From Morchella semilibera (lineage: Eukaryota > Ascomycota > Pezizomycetes > Pezizales > Morchellaceae), in assembly GCA_009192285.1 (NCBI GenBank), contig CM018606.1:2594081-2658080 (forward strand): 64,000 nucleotides of DNA, read 5' to 3'. The notes beneath the pieces are model-generated. The model ran no database searches. It saw nothing but the letters and a program-made list of their open reading frames with translations, and was not told where the DNA came from. The stretch's first letter is position 1, and each line of letters starts with the position of its first letter. Of the stretch, positions 45,977 through 57,136 are shown in pieces. The position numbers were made by a program, and so were the translations under genes.

Positions 45977-46007
45977 CTGATAGGAATATCCGTTCCGGCG
46001 TTAAAGT
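45977..46007 (-). repeat. right terminal inverted repeat of the large transposon
   Basis: Perfect inverted match to 31128-31158. Confidence 0.65.
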
Positions 46008-46736
46008 AATTCAGTATTAGCAATAAGATAGTCCGTCGGTCCTTAGGGGTAGGCCAGAACAGGCGTACGGGCTCTAATTGGTATTACTATTTTTGGATAG
46101 ATTCCCATATATATCCGAGGTATAGTTAAACACTTAGGAAATAGCCATATACAGTCATATACAGTCATTGACGGTCCGGTCTCCTACCGTCAACGGCAGT
46201 CAGCGGCGGTCACCAACAGTCACCTATACACAGGTGTCTAGTTCCGGGGCCTGTAGCGGCTACCGCTACTTATGGTCTTCTATTTATAGGGACTAGACGG
46301 ACTACTACCTGTCGTCCGGCTCGGGCCCGGTCCTACCCATGAAACAGCACTGGACGGCGCCCCCGCGGGGCTTGCGGACACTGGACCGTGCGGCTGTAGC
46401 CTACAGCCGCACCTCGTTATGCCGGATGGTCAAAATTCATCGAGTCTCGTACGGGATAGCAAATTTCCTTTGCAGTAAGAAAATTAAAATTTAATTCGTA
46501 CGGAACAGCAAGGTCCAGTTCTGTGGGGCCGTTGCTACCAAGAATTGTCTGGGCTCTGGACATCATTAACGCGTGGGTAATTGCTTTTGATAATATTGGC
46601 GGCCTGATCTGGGCGTTCCATCTCCCCACGGTAAATTTCAATTTCCTTACATCCGGCCTTTGACCTAAGATCCGGTTCTATAATCTAGGACATTGTCTGC
46701 ACCTTATTATCTATATATCCTATCCTCTCCCCCGAA
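46008..46736. other. region right of the transposon, with small repeats and a hairpin
   Basis: 46150-46235 contains degenerate copies of ACAGTCA / ACGGTC. A perfect 11-base-arm hairpin, GTGCGGCTGTA with loop GCC, lies at 46388-46412. A CT-rich leader with TATCTATATATCCTATCC (46707-46728) precedes the next gene. Confidence 0.5.
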
Positions 46737-47486
46737 ATGAGCCTCTACTACGTATATATGTGCTGGTGCGGGGAGACCGACGATGGAGACCGTAGCTGGT
46801 CGGGCCACCTCCTCACCTGCGAGTCGCGCTACGTCGCAGATGAATTCTTCCGCGCCTGCCAAGACTTCGTAGACATCTACGGACAACCTTGGTTTACAAA
46901 GCTTGAGCGCAGCAACCCGCAGTTCTGGATCTACGACACCACCGACAGTGACCCGTGCACCGCGCCCGCCCACATCCTGCGTGAGAGCCCCCTGCCGCCC
47001 AGTGTTCAGGGGAGGATCATTTGGACGGACCTCCAAAACAGCTTGGCCCACAAGTGGTCGATCCCTCCCGTCGTTCCAGGGCGGGATTGGGTCAATGGAA
47101 ACACCTACTATGTTCGCAATATCAGACAGCCGAACCTTTACTGGTATACTGCTGGCAGGGGTGACTCGCTTAATGTATCGAGTGGAGGCCCGCAGACCAA
47201 GTTCCGTGTGGTCTGCGCCGACCTCGGGAGCGACAAGAGGGTGCTAATACGATCCGACATTGTCCGGCTTGAGATTCCGCAGACGATCGCGAGTCCAGTA
47301 CAACATCTTAGGTGTGGGAACTACAACAACCTTACGTGTGCGTCGAGTGGGGAGGGTTGGACATTTAGATTCAAAGACCTCCTCGGAAAGTTTAGAATTA
47401 CGTGGTTTGGGGGGAATGTATCGTGGAAGAAGGGGGACGTGATGTGGGATGCTGGTGGTGATCAGGATGAGTGGGAACTTTGTTAA
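46737..47486 (+). CDS. hypothetical 249-aa protein, possibly beta-rich
   Basis: Single-exon frame with ATG right after a CT-rich leader (CCCGAAATG) and a TATATATC element about 25 bases upstream. I do not recognise the family. It has no signal peptide or membrane span. The N-terminal third contains MCWCGETDDGD and a helical stretch (ADEFFRACQDFVDIYG). The rest is rich in Trp, Tyr and Gly with alternating hydrophobic patterns (GNTYYVRNIRQPNLYWY, TKFRVVCADLGSDKRVLI, RITWFGGNVSWKKGDVMW) that suggest a beta-sheet or beta-trefoil-like fold. The composition and GC-rich codons resemble the host genes. It is the first host gene right of the large transposon. Confidence 0.55.
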   Translation: MSLYYVYMCWCGETDDGDRSWSGHLLTCESRYVADEFFRACQDFVDIYGQPWFTKLERSNPQFWIYDTTDSDPCTAPAHILRESPLPPSVQGRIIWTDLQNSLAHKWSIPPVVPGRDWVNGNTYYVRNIRQPNLYWYTAGRGDSLNVSSGGPQTKFRVVCADLGSDKRVLIRSDIVRLEIPQTIASPVQHLRCGNYNNLTCASSGEGWTFRFKDLLGKFRITWFGGNVSWKKGDVMWDAGGDQDEWELC

Positions 47487-50224
47487 CAGAGTATCACGTG
47501 GGGTCAAGGATGGAGAGATCAGATTGTACAGCCTCCTATGCGTGTTCGGCGCCTGACGTCTCAATCTTGAGTGTATTGTTCTGGATGTGACGTTATATTT
47601 ATATATAGTACATGTACTCAGATCATGCAACTAGTGGGTTATGTAGTTATCAATCAACCAATCCACCGCATGTACTCGGATCAGGCCTGCCTTCACAACA
47701 CAGAGAAGCGTTGGGTGGGGGGGGGGAGGTTATCTTGCATGTGCGTGTGGTGATACTCAGGGGCGGGCAGAAACCTTTGTAATCTGACTGTAGAGAGGAC
47801 TGAACAGTACGAGACTTGGTTGATTGACTGACTACATGACTATAGACAGTCCCTATATACTAATAAATGAAACATACAGTCCCCTGATGGTAATGACATG
47901 TGTAAATACTAGAGAATATGCCTAGGCACAATGATCGCATTACAACACAAATTCCAAGTCATGCATCGAGTGATAATCCATGACCATGCCGAAGCTATTA
48001 ATCGCACTATATAACCTCAACACACGCACAAGATACTCGAATCCGTGCCCGGTAATCTGGTCTCCCATCAACTGGGTATTGGGGCCTGTGTCATGAAGTG
48101 TTGAAAGGTTTACGAGGCGGGGCCCCCCGGCGCTACAGAGCTGGCCACGCCTAATTGTGGAAGTGAGAATATACCCTCTATTAATAAGTAGTCCCACATT
48201 CCAGAACTACTGCCATAGCACTGCGGTACATATCAAAAACAGCCCGATTTCTTGTCGCCCGTTTAATAAGCGGCTAATACCAGCACCCCGGTTTGTTGGC
48301 CCACATATTATCACTCGCGATCGGCGATCCTTGCAGAACTTTCAGCGCAAGAGCCTGTGGACCGAAACCCTAGGTCTGCTTACATGCAACGCTCTACGTC
48401 GGAGGTCATTAAATATCGGTGTTTTTATCTATAAGGATATAATCCATATTTACGTCTAGTGGGGTCCATGAGCCCTCGGGCTTTGGGCTCGAGCTTTCGG
48501 CTCATTGGGGCGAACCTGAGCCGGCTTGAGCACTTTTCTCTCATGCTCGATCTTAGGCTTGCGCCTTAATTACATGTGTTGTGCCAGGCCCGGGGGCCAC
48601 GGAATAGGCGGAGAGGGCAGTTTTACCTACCTCAATGCTCAACTAAGTAGTTTACCCTTTTAGAGTGTTCCACCATATCGAAATGGGGCCTCTATCTGCC
48701 GTTTTGGTGAGTCAGGGGGGGGGTAACCTGTTATTTTGATCATTGACCACCGGCTCGAGCCCTACGAGCCTCTGACTCCTATGGGCCGAGTCAGCCTGAG
48801 TCCATAGGTCGGCTTGACTCGAGCCGGCCCCTACGAGCCCGGGTACGTTCTTTTTAAATACATTATCGGATCCATCCGCGATCCTTCGCCTGTGCTATTC
48901 CCCGGAGCTATCGCACCCGACACTCTTACCTGATCCCCTGACCTCAACGATTTGCTATCTGTTCATACTCACCAGGGCTTGAAGTCGTTTCCGGGTACCG
49001 GAGCCCTGTCTAGTTTCGATCGCGTCTAGTATACACGCACCCCTTCCAAATTAGTCACTCATATACGTCTTTCGGGGTCCATTCCAGGCCCTCTGGGAGA
49101 GGGGGTTGTCAGGAGCATTGTCCAGAGAGCCATTCCCGATCTTCTTTCCGAGTGTAAAGCTCCTTGGTTAACTAATGATACATTGCTGCTACGCCAAACT
49201 AAAGTCTTAGTCCAGGGTTGAACCTCCGCATTTCCCCACCGAATGCTATAAACAGCTAGGAGTGCAGGACTTTGAAACACATATGATGAAACCAACAAGA
49301 GACTATGATGCCTTTGGGCCGGTCCTGCTGGTCCAAAACATGTCGCGGCACCTTAAAGCTAATTTGGTCATAATTGGGCGAAGAACAAAATAGGGACTGG
49401 TATAGTCATGGTTTATCACTCGTGTTTGTCTCTTACGGCATTGTTGATTTTGGGGGTGGGGGGGAGGGTTGATGCCTATACGGAGTATTCTTGAGGGATC
49501 TTGATAGTCACAGTAATTCATTGATATAGATATTCATACTCCCTGTGGTACAAGAGTCGAAAAGATAACTTATTGTCTATAGAGGATGAAAATCTCGAGT
49601 CCTTTTCTCATACTAATGTATCCTAAAACCAAGGATGCTTTATACCTCCAGTTGCGTAACTCGTGCACTTTCACGAGTTTTCGGGATAGGCATATCTCCA
49701 CTCCCCGATATCTAGAGCCCTTCTATCATCGCTGTATGGTAAGGTATCATATAGGGGTATAAGCTATCATGTAGGCGGCAGGGGGGCAGAGTGGCGGGAC
49801 GGCAGGGGGGCAGAGTGGCGGGACGGCAGGGTGGCGTGGCGGCGAGGACGGCAGGGCGGCGGGGACGGCAGGGTGGCGGGGGACGGTAGGGCGGCGGGAA
49901 CGCTAGGGCAGCAAGCTAAATCACTAACATCATCATCATCACCATCATCATCATGATCGCCATGACTATCACCATCAGCTTCTCACCTTCACCACCATGA
50001 ATGCCAACTATCAAGATCATTAGAACAGTAGTAGATAAACCCCAACCTGTTTTGCTCGAATTCATGTACAAATACTTCTTGTAGTTATTGTGTTCCCCAA
50101 CTCTGGCAAGCCCAATGATGGAAGAGATGATCTGAAGGTACTATTGATATGGGCGGTGATGCATATAGTAGTTTTGTGATGATCGGGTGATGAAGCTGAA
50201 AAAGTTCGTGATGGCTCGGCATAA
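47487..50224. repeat. intergenic with GC-rich repeats and minisatellites
   Basis: No supported gene. 48462-48860 is a degenerate GC-rich repeat built from GAGCC/GGCTCGAG units. 49775-49915 is an imperfect minisatellite of GGCGGGACGGCAGGG units. 49927-49985 is a CAT/ATC triplet tract. TACATGTA occurs once, at 47609. Confidence 0.5.
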
Positions 50225-50505
50225 CCCTGCCTATATATCGTCCTATCAAGATATATATCATCCTATCAAGATATATATATCCTCCCTTCAGGATATATAT
50301 GTATCGCCCTTTCAGGATATGTATATTGCCCAGTCAGGATATATATATCCATATATATCCTGACAGGATGATATATAGGATACATATCCTGACAGGACGA
50401 TATATAGGATACATATCCTAACAGGATGATACATATCCTGACAGGACGATACATATCCTGACAGGACGATATATATCCTGACAGGACGATATATATCGGT
50501 CTATA
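50225..50505. repeat. inverted minisatellite (about 20-bp unit)
   Basis: The right half repeats ATATATCCTGACAGGACGAT; the left half carries diverged copies of its complement (CCTATCAAGATATATATC, CCTTTCAGGATATGTAT). The two halves meet near 50345-50360 and could form one large imperfect hairpin. Confidence 0.75.
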
Positions 50506-51799
50506 TCTAGTGCGAAAGATGACTTCACTTTTTGAGCCCAAAACATGCAGAATTATCATTTCTTATCCCCATACCCAGGATAGATTACCGTGTCACCATA
50601 CAAATCGATGTACCCTAGGGACTTATATATGTATATATAGGTTAACCTCCTTGACTCTCCAATATTCCCTCCTTTATAGAGATATCAACGCCGGAATCGG
50701 GGCTCTCAAATTCTCAAAGTGCCGACATCGTAGCTAGGAACGTACCGGCCGCACAAATCTGATCCCCCGCCCGCCCGCTTACCCGGTGGATGCGTAGCTC
50801 GGGGCCGGTGCAAAACGCGGCTGGTGTCACGTCGGCCACATCAGATCCAGCCGAATGGCAAGAAGCTAGTCGAGCGCAACAGATCTAGAACCCCAGTCGG
50901 GTTTGGCTACATCAGTGGGGGACGACGGCGCGGTGAGGTATATTCTGCAGTTCAATTCATGTTATATTATAAGTCGCTACGTACTCGAGAATTCCGGTGG
51001 CCAGCCGTGCGACACAATAGCTATTGAATGACCGAGTGAGTCGACGTGAGCCAAGGCCCCAAGAAATGGCTAGCTGGATGTATCGAAGCTATGATAAAGT
51101 GTTGTAGGTGGTTAGCTCTTGATTAAAGGGATAGATCATGATTTCTTGCGATACCTTATTCTCATTGATATCTAAAAGGAATCTCGCAAGAACCGAGTGA
51201 TATTCCGTGATTGAGTTTCAGGGCTGTTATGTAGTGAGGGGATTTCAAGAAAGATACTAAGGGAAAGATCTCTCCTGGAACAACTCCCCAAATTGCACAA
51301 CTCAGACTCTCAAAGAACATTTAGCTATATATATGGCTCAAACTGCTGAGAAACCCTTTTGAATGCATAGAGCAAGTGGGTATATATGGGATGGTCCGGT
51401 GGGACGCTTTGCGAATAGTCAGGTTAGTAGCACGGCAATCCCGGGATCTGCCCATGGCCAAAGAATGAAGGAATCGATCATATTGTCCGTTACTAAGAGC
51501 TACCTACGCTTTACCAACAGAGAAGGTCGTAGTAACATGAGATCATTCAAGAGTACCCGCTCCTTAGCCGGGACCCCTCAGTGAAATGTAGATACGCGAA
51601 GCCAATGAGATAAACATAATGGAATCAAATGATGGTCAAAATGTATTAGTCCAAGTCGAGAACACATGTCAACGCTACCCATTGATACAATTAATGAGTG
51701 AAACAAAAAAAAAACGCTACCCATTACATAGAGAACATGAGTTTATAGTAGAAGGAAATTTAGAAAGATGCGCATGGGGTACACATGTGAGGTAGGATA
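50506..51799. other. intergenic
   Basis: No supported gene and no strong repeat. Confidence 0.4.
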
Positions 51800-53476
51800 T
51801 CAAAGATGAGGCCAGTAGTCGCTCCACCGGGGGGTCTTGAATACTCCAGGTGGAGGATCCCGCATGCTAATATAGGACTCCACCACAATGAATGACGTGG
51901 AGAGAGCGTAGCAGAGGAGCGAAAGAAGACAAAGATAAACGAGTGCATAGTGTAGTAAAACAAGCAAGCAATAGTAAACTTTAGTGAGAAAAGATGGTTT
52001 TGAATTCAATTTCCAGGGGTCCCCCACTAGCCCCATAGACTTCCGCGCATGCTTGGTACAGATACCGTGAATCTTCCCTACCCCATAGCACAAGAGGCGG
52101 CGATGCTTCGGGGGCTTGAAAGTGATCCTCCACAAGATGGGAAATAAGTCGCGCTCGTATCTGGTGAAGGACGCAACAATGACGACGATTGATGGGAAGA
52201 GGATCATTCCAAAAGAACAAGCCTTCCACAAAAGCGATTCAATTGTAGACGGAAAATGGACATTCCATGCGAACAGGTGAAGCCCCCCAACGGAGACCAC
52301 GAGACTCCCCTCAACTACCATACCGACAACACCGTATAAAGACATTTGCTTTTTTATCTCCGCCGATGTCTCCTGGATACCTTCAGAGTAGATGTAGGTG
52401 ACGAGATCGAAAAAGGCCTTCGACTTGATGGCGATACTTCCCTGATTTGGTAACTTTGTTACCAGGTGGTTCAACCTGCTGTATTGCTTGCTCGCTTCGA
52501 CCTGCTCATGTAATACAACTGGATTGTTAAGGTCGGGTGGGGGCGCGTTTTGGTTAAGGGAGGCGCTGTCCTCGTTTCCTGGGTCTCTGTGCATGTCACT
52601 GCGCGTGTCGCTTTGGCCGGGTGGGGGTGGATTTTGCAACGTAATTTTGACAGGCTCGTCAACGTCTAGAGGCTTGCACCACCAAAAGATGTAGATGAAC
52701 GTTGTGCAGAACACCTGAATGAGCACATGAATCTCCAAGAGAGTCACTGGAAGATGAGCTCCCCAACGTGCCAAAGACTGCACGATCAACCATAACGCCT
52801 GACCACAGGCCAATAACTTCGCAATGTTATTTGCCTTGCCTTTATCCCTGATCTCGGCGACCTGAAAGGATTTCTCGTCGATGTAACCGTTTTTGAGATA
52901 GTGCAGGAAGCCAGTAGGGGTTAGAATTGACGTGTATGTACCCGGTGTCAAGCCCTCAACCCGTTCTTGACCATCGGGCTTGGGGTCATATGTGATGGTC
53001 TCTGTAAGAAAGCCTCCCATAACGATAAAAAAGGCCTCATTCATGCCTAGCATATTCACAACATCTTTGGATTTCTTCTCTTCCCTCATCTTCTCTCTCC
53101 ACGCCTTTTTGAGCATTTTTGCTTCAAAGAACTGACCAAATGCACAAACTAGCAGTCCCTCAGGAACGATCACCGAGAGGACCATTAGCACAAATTTATA
53201 CCATAGTCGAGCGCCCGAGGTTGCTTTGACGTTGATATTCGGATGCACAGCGGTCCAAACACAGAAGATATATGTGGCTGTGCAGCTAAAGATGATACCA
53301 ACAGTTCCTCGCCCGGTGGGCTCCGCGTGGAATCTGACCTTTCCAAGAGGTGTGTTATACTGGGTAACGGTTTCATTATATGTTGACGGTGGTGACGACG
53401 GTAAAGCACAAACAGAGCTAAGAAGCCCCCCGAACAAAAGAAGGTAAAAGAGTAGTGGTGGATGGCCGGAGGTCAT
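51800..53476 (-). CDS. fungal multi-span membrane protein of unknown function
   Basis: Single-exon minus-strand gene. An ATG at 53476 gives 558 aa starting MTSGHPPLLFYLLLFGGLL, a good signal peptide cleaved near VCALP; the frame stays open eight codons further upstream without an ATG. GRGTVGIIFSCTATYIFCVW followed by TAVHPNI is the hallmark of a large, uncharacterised family of fungal membrane proteins. NMLGMNEAFFIVMGGF and LLACGQALWLIVQSLAR match further family blocks. About seven hydrophobic segments are present (signal region, about 62, 105, 240-290, 385-425, 510-540). A Pro/Asp/Asn-rich cytosolic linker separates the two membrane halves (about 293-330). The gene looks intact. No reaction or substrate is known for the family. 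Confidence 0.8.
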   Translation of the reverse strand: MTSGHPPLLFYLLLFGGLLSSVCALPSSPPSTYNETVTQYNTPLGKVRFHAEPTGRGTVGIIFSCTATYIFCVWTAVHPNINVKATSGARLWYKFVLMVLSVIVPEGLLVCAFGQFFEAKMLKKAWREKMREEKKSKDVVNMLGMNEAFFIVMGGFLTETITYDPKPDGQERVEGLTPGTYTSILTPTGFLHYLKNGYIDEKSFQVAEIRDKGKANNIAKLLACGQALWLIVQSLARWGAHLPVTLLEIHVLIQVFCTTFIYIFWWCKPLDVDEPVKITLQNPPPPGQSDTRSDMHRDPGNEDSASLNQNAPPPDLNNPVVLHEQVEASKQYSRLNHLVTKLPNQGSIAIKSKAFFDLVTYIYSEGIQETSAEIKKQMSLYGVVGMVVEGSLVVSVGGLHLFAWNVHFPSTIESLLWKACSFGMILFPSIVVIVASFTRYERDLFPILWRITFKPPKHRRLLCYGVGKIHGICTKHARKSMGLVGDPWKLNSKPSFLTKVYYCLLVLLHYALVYLCLLSLLCYALSTSFIVVESYISMRDPPPGVFKTPRWSDYWPHL

Positions 53477-56400
53477 GCTGAATCGTAGAGACCGGGACAC
53501 AAGCCAGCTCGGTGTTTTGGCTTCAGTTCTTAAACTATATGTAGCAAGCCGTTAGTTCATATATACGCCCATTACGCGCTGGTAATTGCAATCATAGCGG
53601 AGTGTTATTTATTACTCACGACTTGTCTTACCAGACTCACTACTCGATGTACAATATTGAGGTTTTCTCGAGCGAGGGTTTTGACACAAATACTAAGGCT
53701 AGGGAGTTTAATATTAGTATTGTTAAAAGGCCACAGGGAGACAAGAATATCGGGATACCTCTGAGGAATTTGCAGCTACCACCCAAGGATATTTGTGGAA
53801 GGACAGATTTATCACGCCCTGGGACCAGTCGGCTATGTTTAAAGTGTGCAAATTAAAGGTAAGGTCCGGGAGTATTAAAATCAGGGGAACTGGTAGAAGG
53901 CCGCGGCTAGAGGAAAGCAGGATCGAAATATATAGCCAACGCCCTTATTTTAAATTCGGTCTCAGAGCCTTCGCCTGACTGGTGGAGTTCGATAAAGGTT
54001 ATCTCCTGCGCACTCCAGCTCCTCACATCACTCTCAAATGGTCAAATATTTCAGTAGCGGTATACGCCAGCCAGTCGATGTAGTATCTGAGCGTCAATAT
54101 GCAACTCTCATAATATCCTTGCTATGTCCTGGGCGTGCGAAATGTCTCTCATGCATTAGCGTTGCATTTGTAGGAAGTGATTGACTAGAATAAAGCAGCG
54201 AAGCTTAAGTCTATGGTATTTCACAAGTAATTTCAAGACTGATAATGCAGCGAACAGCTTGCCCGGACATATCTTACAGCAAAAATTAGATATCACATGA
54301 CTTTCATGCATGCATGAGAGGGATTTCGTGAATGTCTCATACGCCCAGGACATACATATATGTACTCGTATGTTCCTGACGTTTGTGGAAGTGACCGCTA
54401 TTGCATGCCATACAAATACGCGCCAAGCCCAAAATTTAGTATGGCATGCAATAGTGGTCCCCTTTACAAACGTCAGGAAAGTACGGGTGGTATCTCAAGG
54501 ACTGCGGCATGTACTTGTATGTAGTCGGTTTTAAGATTTGTCTTGGCAAGGCGCCCATTTTTGAGGTGACATTCAATTACACGCAGCCTGTTTGCTGGAC
54601 TGGCGTATCGATTTGCAGATAGTAGGAAGGCTGGCTCACACAACTTAAATATGATATGCACTTCAGGCGAAGTGGAGCCTTCATCATATCACTGATCATG
54701 ATTATATATCTGCCATGCACATATATCTAGAAGCACAGCTGGTTAGAATTTTCCCTATTAGGCTTCATATTAGAAAATATCAATCGTATTTACCGCAGCA
54801 GCGCTTAATTATTGGAGACATACGACAGCCCGTATGCCACTAATATCAATGTGATCAAGGGGACTAACTTGCTAAGGTCTCTCTGGAGCTGTGATGAAAT
54901 ATTTTCATTACAGGTTGGATCTAGGTGTGGATGATCATATGGGTGTGCTCAACCCCAGCGCCCGGGAGTACCAGACCTTCCGCCTACTCCACCTCCTCCA
55001 GCTGCTCAACCTCTTCCACCTCTTCCACCACCTCCACCGCCTTCCACCCCCCCCCCTCCAACTCCATTCAGCTCTGTCAACCTCCCTCCAACTCCGATTG
55101 CCCCCCCCCCCCCCCAGCTCCCGTTCACCATTATATATATATAGCTACCGAACTCCCCCAACTTCTACTCCCCGCGTTAGTTTAATTGAATCCATATACT
55201 ATTAGGTAATACAAACAACGACAAATAAGGACAAATAATTTGATTATCTTATAACAGAATTAAACTATTAGGCGCCGTAAATTCCGTTGCCCAGAACCAG
55301 GCTTTTAATGGGGCACTAGATATATGGCACGGTTTCTGTTGTTTCTCTGCTGGTCTGGGCTGGTCAGAGTGGTTTTTTGAACTGGTCGAGCGGATCCGGA
55401 GTAATATATATGGGCCAGTTTATGAATATATTTCTTCACTGTTTGAGAAAAAGTGAGGTTTCAGGAGGCCTTTTAGCTCTTTCAATTTCAACAAGTATCT
55501 TTAGAGGGGCCATGTCACCATGGATTGATTTGCCTGTGACAGGTCCTGGCTCGATATGGGCCAGTTGGTCCAGGACCACTCCTTGATGGGTTGAATTAGT
55601 TGTGCGCGGGTGCCTAGGAACTACTGCTATCAACTGCCGGCGCCTGGGATATTTTACTACTCCTAGCTGGCGGCGTCCGGAGATCCTACTGGTACCGTAG
55701 ATTATATGATGACGCCTGGCACATGAGATTGTCTACTGGTGTATGAGATTGATTCTTACTACCTCCTGGCGTATGGGAATCGCTCTATTAAACACTGGGA
55801 CCAGTAGATGGCTGTTATTAAATACTGGCGGCTGGGATTGGTTGTTATCAAATACCAGCTGGAAATTATTGGTATTAATTGCTGGCGCCTCTGATTGACT
55901 GCTGGCGTATAAGATCGATTACTGTGCTCTCGCACTTTGTAGCCTTTGGATTCTTATATTGTGTATCTGAATTGAGTGGGGCGATACGTACAAGCAGATA
56001 TTTACTGCAATTCGTAGAGAAAGGGTAGAGCTAGAGCCTCTCAGCTGCCCGCGTTGAAAAGTTGAATAGATGCTTTCTGAAGTTACTTGCGCCGTCTAAC
56101 TAGGCTGTGAAAGACATTTTTTCAAGGTGCTCCAACCCTCGCAGCAGTAAGACTCCATTGTTGTCTCATGGTAACAGCAATGCATGGGCTTGAGTCCCAA
56201 TGCAAGCCCGCGGAGTACAAAGTCACCCTACTCGCGTAGAACTGTGAATATGATTATGGGCCTCAAGGTCCTCTAGCATGCTACCTCGCGTTGCTGGTCC
56301 TACATTTCCACGCGCCAGTTCCTTTGTTTGGTGCGCGTGTTGTCCCACCGGCATTGGTCGTACCCACCGTGGGCTACAGGTTCCGTATTAACAAAGTGCC

Positions 56401-56506
56401 CCCCCCCCAGATGATAGCTATTAGGGGAGAAGGTGTGATGTCGTGGCACAGGGTACCGTAAAGCTCTAAAATGATGTAGGTTGCGAACATAATTAGTCGC
56501 GGCCAG
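53477..56506. repeat. intergenic with foldback element, C-rich tract and degenerate tandem repeats
   Basis: No supported gene. 54980-55130 is a low-complexity CTCCACC/CTTCCACC tract ending in a 15-base C run. 55600-55925 holds degenerate copies of CTGGCGCCTGGGATTG spaced about 25-40 bases. The foldback element at 54373 is listed separately. Confidence 0.5.
54373..54479. mobile_element. foldback element with about 41-bp arms
   Basis: Left arm 54373-54413 (TTCCTGACGTTTGTGGAAGT onwards) and right arm 54439-54479 are nearly perfect complements with a 25-base loop. No coding capacity. Confidence 0.7.
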
Positions 56507-57136
56507 GACCCCGAACAGTCATACAGAATCGGGAAGATCGAGGCAGTCAGGGCCGCGCGTGTGAGTGCGGGGCGGAAAAACAAAATGTAGAACACATCCT
56601 CACCGAGTGTGAGTACACGGCAGAGAGCAGGCGTAAGGCAGCCGAGACAGAACGGTTGAGCGACTACTGTGGACCGAGAAGGGTATTGGAAAGGCGGTAG
56701 AGATCTGGAAGCAGTGGAGGGGAAGCTGCAGGGGGGAGGCAAAAGAAAGAGAGCTGAAGCAAGGGTGGGGAAGTCGGCGATCAGTGAGCAAGAAAGGGGT
56801 GATTGAATTATCAGGGTGCGGCTGTGTTATTTCTTTCCTTTGTTTCTGTTTCTTTCTTTCTCTATTTCTTTTGTTTGGAAGTGGGGGGGGGGGGGGGGAA
56901 GAGGGTAGTTCTGGGGAGTGTGATATTGTCATAGCCCTAGCTATAGGGCTGGATACATGCAATTATCGTAAGTCTGTTGCAACTTTCCAGGCGATAGTCC
57001 TGCAGGCCTGTACCCTATCGATAGTCCGTTGCAATAGGCCATTTTTACACACTACCCTACCAACCCTGCCTTAATCCATAGGTTTTCGCAAGCGACTGTA
57101 TTGAAGTAATAAGAAAAAAAAGACCCCGAACAGTCA
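56507..57136 (+). mobile_element. second 5'-truncated LINE with 15-bp target duplication
   Basis: The insertion at about 56522-57121 is flanked by GACCCCGAACAGTCA at 56507-56521 and 57122-57136, the second copy after AATAAGAAAAAAAA. Near its 5' part a frame reads ACECGAEKQNVEHILTECE, homologous to the LINE at 7895-8348. The two share a 3' segment (GGGTAGTTCTGGGG to GGGCTGGATAC). This copy has a longer 3' tail and a 16-base G run. It is dead by truncation. Confidence 0.85.

Larger units (their letters stand above)
31128..46007. mobile_element. large DNA transposon (about 14.9 kb with nested insertions), Tnp2/Plavaka-like
   Basis: A 31-base sequence beginning ACTTTAACGCCGG at 31128-31158 recurs as a perfect reverse complement at 45977-46007. 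Between them lie a decayed Tnp2/Plavaka-like transposase gene (minus), a divergent accessory gene (plus) and inverted subterminal repeat arrays, the expected parts of one autonomous DNA transposon. The motif CTGATATT recurs just inside both ends. Later insertions account for about 6.5 kb: a solo LTR, a Ty3 element and possibly the 94-bp inverted-repeat element. No clear target-site duplication is visible at the ends, so the termini could extend a little further. Confidence 0.55.

Noticed and set aside
31128-46007. A giant cargo-carrying Starship-type element
   Set aside because: No tyrosine recombinase (DUF3435) gene is seen; the transposase is Tnp2/Plavaka-like and the extra length comes from nested insertions.
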